Shown here: positions 45,116-53,045 of the stretch, one piece after another
Layout of the letters: every line of letters starts with the position of its first letter
How positions within the stretch are numbered: the first letter of the stretch is position 1
Source: Halarcobacter bivalviorum
GTDB taxonomy: Bacteria; Campylobacterota; Campylobacteria; Campylobacterales; Arcobacteraceae
Assembly: GCF_003346815.1 (NCBI RefSeq)
Contig: NZ_CP031217.1
Coordinates: 682,001-746,000 of the forward strand
Direction of reading: 5' to 3'
Length of the DNA stretch: 64,000 nucleotides
Translations under genes and position numbers: made by a program
The notes under the pieces: model-generated
What the model was told of the DNA's origin: nothing
Database searches by the model: none
What the model saw: only the letters and a program-made list of their open reading frames with translations

Positions 45116-45825
45116 ATATAGATGCATTAGTACAATATGTTACAAATACTCCTCTTGTATGGTTGTTATTAACTTTAGGGGCATTTAAAATTGGAATAAT
45201 TGTTTATGAAAAATTTGATAAACATACACTATTACAACCAATTATTGTTGCATATTTGATTATTATGACAGCAATTATTATTACAGGGGCTTCATATGAA
45301 GAGTATTTTAAAGGAGTAGAAATTATTCACTTCTTTCTAGGGCCTGCAACAGTTGCTTTGGCACTTCCTTTATATAAGAATTTAAAGCATATTAAGTCAC
45401 TATTTTTCCCAATCTTTATTACCCTTGTTGTAGCAGGGACATTTACTATTGCAATTGCAATTGCTTTATTATGGGCTTTAGATGCACAACTTCCAACTAT
45501 TCTTTCAATGACTACAAAATCAATCACTGCTCCAATTGCAATTATTACATCAGAGCAAATTGGTGCAATTCCTTCTTTAGCAGTTGGATTTGTGATTATT
45601 ACTGGAATTATTGGAGCTCTTTTAGGAACTGCAATTTTTAAATTTCTAAAAATCAAACATGATACTTCAAAAGGTTTTGCTCTTGGAGTAGTTTCTCATG
45701 GTATAGGAACTGCAAGAGCTATTGAAATCTCTGAAAAAGCAGCAGCTTTTGGAGCTTTAGCTATGGGACTAACAGGAATATTAACAGCAGTTTTCCTTCC
45801 TTTAGTTGTACAATTTTTTAAATAG
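45112..45825 (+). CDS. LrgB/CidB family protein
   Basis: This 237-residue, multi-helix partner of LrgA has TKSITAPIAI and SHGIGTARAIEISEKAAAFGALAMGLTGI, the family signature. The complex may export a small organic acid. It overlaps lrgA by four bases and joins the MFS gene with no gap (TAG ATG), so three genes are translated in series. Confidence 0.94.
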   Translation: MNIDALVQYVTNTPLVWLLLTLGAFKIGIIVYEKFDKHTLLQPIIVAYLIIMTAIIITGASYEEYFKGVEIIHFFLGPATVALALPLYKNLKHIKSLFFPIFITLVVAGTFTIAIAIALLWALDAQLPTILSMTTKSITAPIAIITSEQIGAIPSLAVGFVIITGIIGALLGTAIFKFLKIKHDTSKGFALGVVSHGIGTARAIEISEKAAAFGALAMGLTGILTAVFLPLVVQFFK

Positions 45826-46995
45826 ATGGAAAAGATATTCAAATCTCGTGTAGCTTTGCTATACATTATGTCTATATCTATGGTTTTCTCTTTTTCTGCG
45901 TGGATGAGTCTGCTTAATAACTTTGTTATTGAAGCAGCTTCATTTGATGGAAGCCAAATAGGAATTTTGCAAAGTTTAAGAGAGATACCAGGATTTTTAG
46001 CTTTTACAGTTGTATTAGTGATAATTTTTGTAGCTCAACAAAGACTTGCGTATATCTCTATGATGATGCTTGGTGTTGGGGTTTTATTAACTGGATTTTA
46101 TCCTTCTGCACTTGGGCTTTATATTACAACAGTAATTATGTCTATAGGTTTTCACTATCTTGAAACTTTAAATCAGTCATTAGCCTTACAATGGCTAAGT
46201 AAAGAGAAAGCTCCTATTATTTTGGGAAAAATCACAGCTGCTAAATCTTTTACTTCTCTTGTAGTTTTTGTGCTTATTTTTATTATGATGAAGTTTTATT
46301 CTGTAGAGTATAAATATGTTTATGCTTTTTTTGGTGGAATAACTTTAATCGTTGGGATAATTTCTTGGATGGCATTTGAACACTTCAAAGATGATGTGGT
46401 TCAAGAAAAAAAAATTACTCTTAAAAAAGAGTATTGGCTTTTTTATGTATTAACTTTTTTTGCGGGAGCTAGAAGGCAGATTTTTATTGTATTTGCAGGG
46501 TTTTTACTTGTAGAAAAGTTTGGTGTAGATGTTCATAATATGGTTGCACTTTTATTTATAAACTCAGTTTTAAATATGTATTTTGCTCCAAAAATAGGAA
46601 GATTTATCGTAAAGTTTGGAGAGAGAAATACTTTAAGATTTGAGTATCTTGGACTTATGCTTGTATTTGTTTCTTATGCTTTTGTTGAAAATCTTTATGT
46701 AGCATATTTTCTTTTTGTTATTGACCATATTCTATTTTCTATGGCAATTGCACTTAAAACATATTTTCAAAAAATTGCTGACCCAAAAGATATTGCAAGT
46801 GCAAGTGCTGTATCTTTTACTATAAATCATATAGCAGCAGTATTTTTACCAGCACTTTTAGGAATAGTTTGGTTATATTCTACTTCTTTAGTATTTATTA
46901 TTGGAGCAGCTATTGCCTTGATGTCTTTTTCTTTATCCTTTTTGATACCAAGACATCCTGAACAAGGTTTTGAGACTACACTAAAAGTTTTTTAG
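45826..46995 (+). CDS. MFS transporter
   Basis: It has about 12 helices in 389 residues. There is no clear substrate signature; NQSLALQWLSKEKAP and LRFEYLGLML lie in inter-helix loops. It begins at the base after the LrgB stop. Its 3' end overlaps the convergent marR gene by 15 bases. The substrate may be an organic acid shared with LrgAB, an inference from the operon only. Confidence 0.85.
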   Translation: MEKIFKSRVALLYIMSISMVFSFSAWMSLLNNFVIEAASFDGSQIGILQSLREIPGFLAFTVVLVIIFVAQQRLAYISMMMLGVGVLLTGFYPSALGLYITTVIMSIGFHYLETLNQSLALQWLSKEKAPIILGKITAAKSFTSLVVFVLIFIMMKFYSVEYKYVYAFFGGITLIVGIISWMAFEHFKDDVVQEKKITLKKEYWLFYVLTFFAGARRQIFIVFAGFLLVEKFGVDVHNMVALLFINSVLNMYFAPKIGRFIVKFGERNTLRFEYLGLMLVFVSYAFVENLYVAYFLFVIDHILFSMAIALKTYFQKIADPKDIASASAVSFTINHIAAVFLPALLGIVWLYSTSLVFIIGAAIALMSFSLSFLIPRHPEQGFETTLKVF

Positions 46996-47472
46996 CATTT
47001 TAAGAAGCATTTGTTTGAAGTTTTCTTGTTCTTCTTTATTTAAAGCAGAAAAACATTCTGCTTCAAAAGCTAACACCTCATTCATTACTTTATCATGAAT
47101 CTCTTTTCCAAGAGGTGTTAGTTGCACAAGTTTACTTCTTTTATCATACTCATTTTCAACTCTTATAACATACTTTTTTTTCTCTAGTTTTTTTAAAACT
47201 TTAGTGATTGCTCCACCTGTAAATAAAACTCTTTCTTGTATTTTTGTTGGAGATAAAATATTCTCATCATTTTCACTCATTTTTAAACAAGATAAAATAT
47301 CTAATTCACTATGAGTCATTTGAAATCTCTCTTCTTCTAATTTACAAACACCGCCATACATTTTGTTATAAAACATATAAAAAGGTACAGTAAGGTTTGA
47401 AATCTCATTATAAGTTTCAGGAGATTTATCTTTATTTCTTTGTATGTCTTTTTCTAAGTTTTCAATTTTCAT
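46981..47472 (-). CDS. MarR family transcriptional regulator
   Basis: A winged helix-turn-helix of the MarR type: MTHSELDILSCLKM, LSPTKIQERVLFTGGAITKVLKKLEKKKYVIRVENEYDKRSKLVQLTPLG. ATG 47472 was chosen, since the upstream TTG at 47490 lies in the -10 box. No ribosome-binding site is visible, and the box-to-ATG distance suggests a leaderless transcript. It is divergent from the MBL-fold gene, which it probably regulates together with itself. Confidence 0.9.
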   Translation of the reverse strand: MKIENLEKDIQRNKDKSPETYNEISNLTVPFYMFYNKMYGGVCKLEEERFQMTHSELDILSCLKMSENDENILSPTKIQERVLFTGGAITKVLKKLEKKKYVIRVENEYDKRSKLVQLTPLGKEIHDKVMNEVLAFEAECFSALNKEEQENFKQMLLKMLKNF

Positions 47473-47478
47473 AGTGTA

Positions 47479-47484
47479 ATTATA
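47479..47484 (-). promoter_or_regulatory. -10 box (TATAAT) of the marR gene
   Basis: TATAAT on the minus strand ends six bases before the ATG at 47472, so transcription would begin at the start codon. Confidence 0.45.
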
Positions 47485-47520
47485 TATCAAAGTAAATTAA
47501 TTACAAGGTATTTTAAAAGT

Positions 47521-47536
47521 ATTTTACCAGTAAAAT
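47521..47536. promoter_or_regulatory. MarR operator candidate
   Basis: ATTTTAC-CA-GTAAAAT is a perfect 7+7 inverted repeat with a two-base centre. It lies in the 116-base divergent gap between marR and the MBL-fold gene, next to a second partial GTATTTTA copy at 47509-47516. MarR dimers bind such palindromes. Confidence 0.55.
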
Positions 47537-47588
47537 AAATTTAAGTTTTATAATGATACTATTTCAAAATTTTTAAAAAAGGATAGAT

Positions 47589-48452
47589 ATGCAAAAGAGA
47601 TTATTCATACTTTTTAGTTTTGTTTTTCTTCTTTCTAATACATTATTTGCAAAAGAAACAACACTATCTTATGAAGTTCATAGGGCTAAGGAAGATGGCT
47701 TTAATTTTGCTTCAGTTTTAGTTTTAGGAGAAAAAGAAGCAGTTTTAATTGATACTCATTTTACTAAAGCAGATGCTTATAAAGTTGTAGCTCAAATTTT
47801 AGAGAGTAAAAGAGAATTAAAATCAATTTATATAAGCCATGGAGATCCTGATTACTATTTTGGTTTACCAGTTATTATAAAAGAGTTTCCTAATGCAAAA
47901 GTGTATGCTACAAAGCAAACTGTGAAGCATATTAGAAAAACATTTCAAGATAAGCTAAAATATTGGCAACCTAAATTAGGAATTAATGGTTCTGATTATG
48001 TGATTATTCCAGATATTATAGAAAAAGATACTATCACTTTAGAAAATCAGGAACTAAAAATTATGGAGTTTAACTCATCAAGGTCTTATATTTATGTACC
48101 TTCATTAAAAGCAGTTTTTGGTGGTATAAATGTGACAGATAAAGAGCATTTATGGTTAGCAGACACTCCTTATAAAAATGATAGAAAAATGTGGTTAGAT
48201 GTTTTATCAAAGATGAAGAATTTAGAGATAAAAACTGTTATTCCTGCTCACTCAAAAGAGGGAAGCAAAAATGATATAAGTGCTATTGATTTTTCTATGA
48301 AATATCTTGAAACATATGAAAAAGCCAATTCAAAAGCTAAAAATTCAAAAGAATTAATCTCTATAATGCAAAATATATATCCAATGTTAGACAGAGATAG
48401 TTTCTCTTTAAAACTTGGAGCAGAGGTAACAAAAGGTGAGATAAAGTGGTAA
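47589..48452 (+). CDS. Exported MBL-fold hydrolase
   Basis: A signal peptide (cut near LFA) is followed by a metallo-beta-lactamase fold: AVLIDTHF, YISHGDPDYYFGLPVI and TVIPAHS. The metal motif HxHxDH is here HGDPDY, so the second His is Asp and the last His is Tyr, as in several MBL branches of unknown substrate. FGGINVTD marks the later Asp-region. Export and control by the divergent marR suggest detoxification, which is unproved. Confidence 0.85.
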   Translation: MQKRLFILFSFVFLLSNTLFAKETTLSYEVHRAKEDGFNFASVLVLGEKEAVLIDTHFTKADAYKVVAQILESKRELKSIYISHGDPDYYFGLPVIIKEFPNAKVYATKQTVKHIRKTFQDKLKYWQPKLGINGSDYVIIPDIIEKDTITLENQELKIMEFNSSRSYIYVPSLKAVFGGINVTDKEHLWLADTPYKNDRKMWLDVLSKMKNLEIKTVIPAHSKEGSKNDISAIDFSMKYLETYEKANSKAKNSKELISIMQNIYPMLDRDSFSLKLGAEVTKGEIKW

Positions 48453-48464
48453 GCCACTTTATCT
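48439..48464 (+). terminator. Bidirectional terminator between MBL and lysR genes
   Basis: GATAAAGTGG pairs with CCACTTTATC across a TAAG loop that holds part of the MBL-fold gene's stop codon. TTTT follows, and the lysR stop is two bases away. Confidence 0.85.
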
Positions 48465-48465
48465 T

Positions 48466-49293
48466 TTAGTATTCTAAAGTTTTTAAATATTCAGCAATTT
48501 TTGGAATATTATCTTTTCTGCAAATAAGGCAAGTAGGAATATATGCCGTTTTTTTATCTAGTTTTGTGATTTTTAAATCCTTACTAAAGCCTAATTTATC
48601 AACTAAATTTGTAGGAAGTAAAGTTTTTCCCATACCTGATTTTACACAAGCTAAAATAGTCTCTAAACTACCAAAAGCTAGTGACTTTTCTATATCTTCA
48701 CCTTTTTGAATATAGTAGTTTTTTAAAAATTCATCATAAGCACAACCCTCTTTAAAAGATAAAATCACATTTGGACAAGTTTCATCTTGAGGTTCTAAAA
48801 TAGCTATTTCTTCTTCAAGCTTTTGTAAAACCATAAGCTCTTCATGGTTTGGTTCTCCACTTATAAAAGCAATATCAACTTTATAATTTAAAATCATTTG
48901 TATCACATCTCTTGTTGTTCCAGTTAGAAGTTCAAGTTGAATTTTTGGATAGTCTTTATGAAGTTTCATTAAAAAAGAGGAGATTCTAACAGCTGCATTA
49001 CAATCTGTCGACCCAACTACAAGTTTTTTTTGATATTGCATATTTTGCATATCTAAAACTGCATTTTCTACTTTTTTTACTATTTCAACTGCGTGTTTAT
49101 AAAGCTTTTCTCCCTCATATGTTAGAACTACACCTTTTGGAACACGATGAAATAATGAGTAGCCAACTGATTTTTCAAGTTGCTTTATTCTTGATGTAAC
49201 ATTTGATTGAGCAAAGCCAAGTTTTTTAGCACCTAAAGTAATACTTTGTTCTTGGGCAACTACTACAAATACTTTTAGTAAGTTAGAGTCCAT
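48466..49293 (-). CDS. LysR family transcriptional regulator
   Basis: The N-terminal helix-turn-helix LLKVFVVVAQEQSITLGAKKLGFAQSNVTSRIKQLEKSVGYSLFHR is typical of LysR. The effector domain follows (KLVVGSTDCNAAVRI). ATG 49293 was preferred to GTG 49296 because AAGGA then lies at a better distance. It is divergent from the YbfB-type transporter gene with a T-N11-A box between, so it probably controls that gene and the tautomerase. Confidence 0.92.
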   Translation of the reverse strand: MDSNLLKVFVVVAQEQSITLGAKKLGFAQSNVTSRIKQLEKSVGYSLFHRVPKGVVLTYEGEKLYKHAVEIVKKVENAVLDMQNMQYQKKLVVGSTDCNAAVRISSFLMKLHKDYPKIQLELLTGTTRDVIQMILNYKVDIAFISGEPNHEELMVLQKLEEEIAILEPQDETCPNVILSFKEGCAYDEFLKNYYIQKGEDIEKSLAFGSLETILACVKSGMGKTLLPTNLVDKLGFSKDLKITKLDKKTAYIPTCLICRKDNIPKIAEYLKTLEY

Positions 49294-49338
49294 CACTTTT
49301 CCTTATATCATTAATCACGATTTGATATTTGACACATC

Positions 49339-49353
49339 ATCATTTTTAGTGAT
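49339..49353. promoter_or_regulatory. LysR box candidate (ATCA-N7-TGAT)
   Basis: The dyad ATCATTTTTAGTGAT contains the T-N11-A core of LysR sites. It lies in the divergent gap, about 40 bases upstream of the transporter start. A second ATCA/TGAT pair (49313-49325) is nearby. Confidence 0.45.
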
Positions 49354-49391
49354 ATTATACACAAAAGTTTTTTAAAAGGGAAAAGAAACTT

Positions 49392-50582
49392 ATGAATATT
49401 AATCTTCTTGATAGAAATAGTAATCCAGCTATTATCTTAGCTGGAATACTTGCTTTAATTGTAGGAGTTGGAGTTGCGAGGTTTGTTTTTACCTCTTTAC
49501 TTCCTCCTATGTTAGATGATTTTCTAACGATTACTTTTGCAGGAGTATTAGCTTCAATTAATTTTGTTGGTTATTTGGGTGGTTCTATTTTTGCAATCTT
49601 TATTAAAGATATCAATACAAAAGTAAAGTTTTTTAGATTTGGAATATTTTTATGTCTAGCTACTACTTTAGTATTAGGTATAAGTTCAAATGAAACTTTA
49701 TGGGCTATTTCAAGGGTAGTTGCTGGTTTTGGTGCAGCTATGGCACTTGTTGTTGGTTCTGCAATTGTTATGACAAAACTAAAAATGGATAACAAAACTA
49801 AAGCTATGGGAATTCACTTTAGTGGGATAGGTTTTTCTGTTTTTGTAACTGATATTATTGTAAGAATTGTGTTTGCTTATGAGGGAAGTTGGAGAGATGC
49901 TTGGATAGTCTTAACTATCTTTGGTTTTGTAGCTTCTATGTATTCTATGTATATTTTATCTTTTGATAAAGAGCTAAAACAAAATGTAGTAAAACACAAG
50001 TTTGATAAGTCTTTGTTCTCTCCTTTTGTAATTTTACTAATTATTGCATATTTTACAGAGGGTGTAGGATTTGTTGTTCAAGGAACATTTTTACCTGATA
50101 TTATCAATTCACTTGAAGGTTTAAATGGCTACGGAAGTTTTACTTGGACTTTAGTTGGACTTGCTGGAATTCCTTCATGTATTATTTGGATGACATTAGC
50201 AAATAAGTTTGGAAGTGTGAATATTATTATAATAGCTATGCTTTTACAAGTAGTTGGGATACTTATTTCAGCTCTTACAACAAATGTTTATTTAAACCTT
50301 TTTTCTGGGGTTTTATATGGTGGAACTTTTGTAGGACTTGTTGCTCTTTTTATGAATTTAGGTGGAAAATTAGCTGGAAGTAATCCTGTTATTTTGATGG
50401 GAGCTTTTACAACAGCTTATGGAATAGGGCAAGTAGGTGCTCCACTTTATAGTGTAAAGTTAATTGAAATCTATGGAAACTATTCAAATGCACTTTATGT
50501 AACAGCAGCAATTGTTTTAGCAGGAGTTATGCTTTTATTTGTGGCAAAGAAGTTTGCAACACAAGAACAAAGTAAAATATAA
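49392..50582 (+). CDS. YbfB/YjiJ-type MFS transporter
   Basis: A protein of 396 residues with about 12 helices; ILALIVGVGVARFVFTSLLPPMLDDF and the VAGFGAAMALVVGSAIV stretch fit the YbfB/YjiJ family of MFS exporters. AAAAGGGAAAAG precedes ATG 49392. It is transcribed away from the LysR gene. The tautomerase gene follows after 31 bases and may share its mRNA. Confidence 0.88.
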   Translation: MNINLLDRNSNPAIILAGILALIVGVGVARFVFTSLLPPMLDDFLTITFAGVLASINFVGYLGGSIFAIFIKDINTKVKFFRFGIFLCLATTLVLGISSNETLWAISRVVAGFGAAMALVVGSAIVMTKLKMDNKTKAMGIHFSGIGFSVFVTDIIVRIVFAYEGSWRDAWIVLTIFGFVASMYSMYILSFDKELKQNVVKHKFDKSLFSPFVILLIIAYFTEGVGFVVQGTFLPDIINSLEGLNGYGSFTWTLVGLAGIPSCIIWMTLANKFGSVNIIIIAMLLQVVGILISALTTNVYLNLFSGVLYGGTFVGLVALFMNLGGKLAGSNPVILMGAFTTAYGIGQVGAPLYSVKLIEIYGNYSNALYVTAAIVLAGVMLLFVAKKFATQEQSKI

Positions 50583-50613
50583 ATAAAATGGGACATTTTA
50601 AAGGAAAAAATTT

Positions 50614-50820
50614 ATGCCAATAATAAATGTAAAAATGACACATGAAGATGGTGGAGCAACAAAAGAACAAAAAGAACAATTAGCTCAAAAACTAACTCAA
50701 GCTTTTGTGGATGTTTTTGGAAGAGGTGAAAAGACTTGTGTTGTAACTATTGATGAAATATCTACTGATAACTATGCAATAGGTGGAAAAACAATCACAA
50801 ATATAAGAAGAGACTCATAG
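50614..50820 (+). CDS. 4-oxalocrotonate tautomerase family protein
   Basis: This is a 68-residue protein with Pro directly after Met, the catalytic base of the tautomerase superfamily. The EQKEQLAQKLTQAFVDVFGRGEKTCVVTIDEI run fits the beta-alpha-beta unit. AAAGGA precedes the ATG. The substrate is unknown. Together with the MFS gene and the LysR it may form a small aromatic or quinone-related module, an inference only. Confidence 0.9.
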   Translation: MPIINVKMTHEDGGATKEQKEQLAQKLTQAFVDVFGRGEKTCVVTIDEISTDNYAIGGKTITNIRRDS

Positions 50821-50844
50821 AGTCTAAGAACAACTAGTTGTTCT
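50812..50844 (+). terminator. Double hairpin after the tautomerase gene
   Basis: AGACT/AGTCT spans the stop codon. Next comes the perfect 18-base palindrome AGAACAACTAGTTGTTCT at 50827-50844, followed by CTTT. It probably ends the transporter-tautomerase transcript. The remaining ~100 bases before the monooxygenase gene hold no further gene. Confidence 0.55.
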
Positions 50845-50947
50845 CTTTAGCGTTTGTTTTACTTTAGAAACTTTTTACAAGTTTTGTTAAAAGTAAATTA
50901 TTATATAACGGTTCCTGAAAATTAGGGACTAATTTTTAGGAGACATT

Positions 50948-51268
50948 ATGTATGCAGTAATATTTGAAGTTGAAATAGCTGATGGAAAAAAAGAGCAATA
51001 TTTAAATATTGCAGCTCATTTAAAAGAGCAGTTAGTTAAAATGCCAGGCTTTATCTCTATTGAGAGATTTCAATCTTTAGTAAATGAAGGAAAGCTTTTA
51101 TCTTTATCTTTTTGGGAAGATGAGAACTCTTTGTTAAATTGGAAAAAAAATATAGATCATATGGCTGCACAAAAGCAAGGTAGAGAATCAATATTTAAAG
51201 ATTATAAAATTTCTATTGCAAAAATAGAGCGAAGTTACACTATGGAAAGTAGTGATTTTAAGATGTAA
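50948..51268 (+). CDS. Antibiotic biosynthesis monooxygenase (ABM) domain protein
   Basis: This protein of 106 residues has a dimeric ferredoxin-like fold: YAVIFEVEIADGKKEQYLNIA, MPGFISIERFQSL, LLSLSFWEDENSLLNWKKN. ABM proteins oxidise quinols or degrade haem, or have no known reaction. TAGGAGAC lies just before the ATG. It is bounded by hairpins on both sides and appears monocistronic. Confidence 0.88.
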   Translation: MYAVIFEVEIADGKKEQYLNIAAHLKEQLVKMPGFISIERFQSLVNEGKLLSLSFWEDENSLLNWKKNIDHMAAQKQGRESIFKDYKISIAKIERSYTMESSDFKM

Positions 51269-51271
51269 ATT

Positions 51272-51300
51272 TATCTAGGATTTTAAAAATATCCTAGATA
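51272..51300. terminator. Bidirectional terminator between ABM gene and small gene
   Basis: TATCTAGGAT pairs perfectly with ATCCTAGATA across a nine-base AT loop. The small minus-strand gene's stop codon lies in the loop, and the ABM stop is three bases to the left. Confidence 0.75.
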
Positions 51301-51411
51301 TTTGTGATTTTTATATACAAAATGTATAACTTTTTCAAAAACTTCATCTAAAAAAGAGTGTAATTCTTCACTAAATGTTTTTTGTGCATAGGCACTATTT
51401 ATCATCGCCAT
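51283..51411 (-). CDS. Small protein of 42 residues, function unknown
   Basis: ATG 51411 is preceded by a strong AAAGGAGTTCTT ribosome-binding site. The product (MAMINSAYAQKTFSEELHS onward) is a mix of amphipathic helix (FLDEVFEKVIHFVYKN) and an aromatic end (KYLGYF). No domain is recognised. A longer frame from 51543 runs through the upstream promoter region and is not believed. It is divergent from the alanine symporter gene. Its real status needs protein or conservation evidence. Confidence 0.55.
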   Translation of the reverse strand: MAMINSAYAQKTFSEELHSFLDEVFEKVIHFVYKNHKYLGYF

Positions 51412-51557
51412 AAGAACTCCTTTTTTACTTATTTCTTCGTATTTTAAAATAGTAATTATTAAAAAAACATATAAGTTACAATTTACTTTTAAAAAGTAAA
51501 AGACACTTTTATCCCTCCTTGGCATGTTACAATTCTCACACATTTAAAGGAGAAAAA

Positions 51558-53000
51558 ATGTTAGGTGAAATAAACGACTTTTTAAATAACCTGATTTGGG
51601 GGAACATTTTAATCTACTTACTTCCTGCATTGGGTATATTTTTTACTGTAACTTCAAGGTTCGTGCAATTTAGATATTTTTTTAAGATGTTTAATGTACT
51701 AAGGGACACAGTACATGATAAAGAAGGACATATTAGTTCTTTTCAAGCATTAATGCTAAGTGTTGCTGGACGTGTTGGTGGTGGAAATATTGCTGGTGTT
51801 GCTGTTGCAATTACTCTTGGTGGGCCAGGTGCAGTATTCTGGATGTGGATAATTGGTCTTATTGGTATGAGTACAAGTTTCTTTGAGTGCTCATTAGCAC
51901 AATTATATAAAGAAAAAGATGGTCAAGACTCATGCGTATATAGAGGAGGGCCTGCTTATTATGTAACAAAAGCCTTAGGTCAAAGATGGCTTGGTGTTAT
52001 TATCTCTGTTTTATTAATGGTTACTTTTGGCTTTGCTTTTAATGCAACTCAATCTTTTATTATCTCAACATCTTTTGAAGCTTCATTTGATATTCCAACT
52101 TGGATTACAGGTGCAATTGTTACTTTCGTTTTTGCTATTGCTATTTTTGGTGGAGTAAAAAGAATTACAAAGTTTTCAGAAGTTATTGTTCCAGTTATGG
52201 CGATGGGATATTTATTAATTGCAATTGTTGTTATTGCATTAAATGTAGAGAAAATTCCTGCACTTATTACTATGATTGTAGAACAAGCTTTTAATCCATC
52301 TTCTGCTATTGGTGGTGGTATTGGTGCTGTAATTTTACAAGGTGCAAAAAGAGGTATGTTCTCAAATGAGGCTGGACTTGGTTCTGCTCCAAATGTAGCT
52401 GCAGTTGCTTACGTAGCACATCCTGTTCAACAAGGTATTGTTCAATCTTTTTCTGTATTCATTGATACTATTATTTTATGTTCTTGTACAGCATTTATTA
52501 TTCTTTTATCTGGTGTATATACTCCAGGAGCTGAAGGAGTACAAGGTGTATTACTTACTCAAAATGCCTTAATTGAACATATTGGACCATTAGGTGGATA
52601 TTTTGTAACTATTGCACTGTTCTTATTTGGTCTTTCTTCAATGTTATATAACTACTATCTTGCTGAAAATAGTTTAAACTTCTTCTCAAAAGATAGTGCA
52701 GCTTTATTTAATGGATTTAGAGTTTTATGTGTTGCTTTAATTGTTTGGGGTTCACTACAAGATTTAGGTTCTATTTTTGCATTTGCTGATTTATCTATGG
52801 GATTACTTGCTGTAATCAACTTAGTTGTTATTGCAATTTTATATAAACCAGTTCTTAGATTGATTAAAGGTTATGATAGACAATTAAAAGAGGGAAGAAA
52901 ACCTGTTTTAAGATATAATGACTATCATGAATTTAAGATTGATAAAGAGACTTGGAAAGAAATTGTAGATAATATTAACGATAAGAAAGAAAAAGCATAA
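51558..53000 (+). CDS. Sodium:alanine/glycine symporter (AGCS family)
   Basis: The family signature AGRVGGGNIAGVAVAITLGGPGAVFWMWIIGLIGM is near residues 60-95, and GAKRGMFSNEAGLGSAP is the second conserved region. About ten helices span 480 residues. ATG 51558 with AAAGGAG was chosen; an upstream ATG at 51519 has no ribosome-binding site. It imports alanine or glycine with Na+. The aspartate-degrading genes 2 kb downstream suggest a common amino-acid use, but a terminator separates them. Confidence 0.96.
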   Translation: MLGEINDFLNNLIWGNILIYLLPALGIFFTVTSRFVQFRYFFKMFNVLRDTVHDKEGHISSFQALMLSVAGRVGGGNIAGVAVAITLGGPGAVFWMWIIGLIGMSTSFFECSLAQLYKEKDGQDSCVYRGGPAYYVTKALGQRWLGVIISVLLMVTFGFAFNATQSFIISTSFEASFDIPTWITGAIVTFVFAIAIFGGVKRITKFSEVIVPVMAMGYLLIAIVVIALNVEKIPALITMIVEQAFNPSSAIGGGIGAVILQGAKRGMFSNEAGLGSAPNVAAVAYVAHPVQQGIVQSFSVFIDTIILCSCTAFIILLSGVYTPGAEGVQGVLLTQNALIEHIGPLGGYFVTIALFLFGLSSMLYNYYLAENSLNFFSKDSAALFNGFRVLCVALIVWGSLQDLGSIFAFADLSMGLLAVINLVVIAILYKPVLRLIKGYDRQLKEGRKPVLRYNDYHEFKIDKETWKEIVDNINDKKEKA

Positions 53001-53032
53001 ATAAAGAAGTAAGGTTTCTTACTTCTTTATTT
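52999..53032 (+). terminator. Terminator after the alanine symporter gene
   Basis: A perfect 15-bp inverted repeat (AAATAAAGAAGTAAG / CTTACTTCTTTATTT, loop GTTT) begins in the stop codon. It splits the symporter gene from the kinase gene 14 bases on. Confidence 0.9.
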
Positions 53033-53045
53033 TCATGGAGTTTAA

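Noticed and set aside
51412-51543. Upstream extension of the 42-residue minus-strand gene to an ATG at 51543
   Set aside because: This part is a low-complexity translation with no ribosome-binding site at 51543 and it runs through the symporter promoter region. The strong AAAGGAG belongs to the ATG at 51411.
52100-52294. Cys/Tyr-rich frame within the alanine symporter gene
   Set aside because: It is a +1 reading of the symporter's membrane helices, with no start signal of its own.
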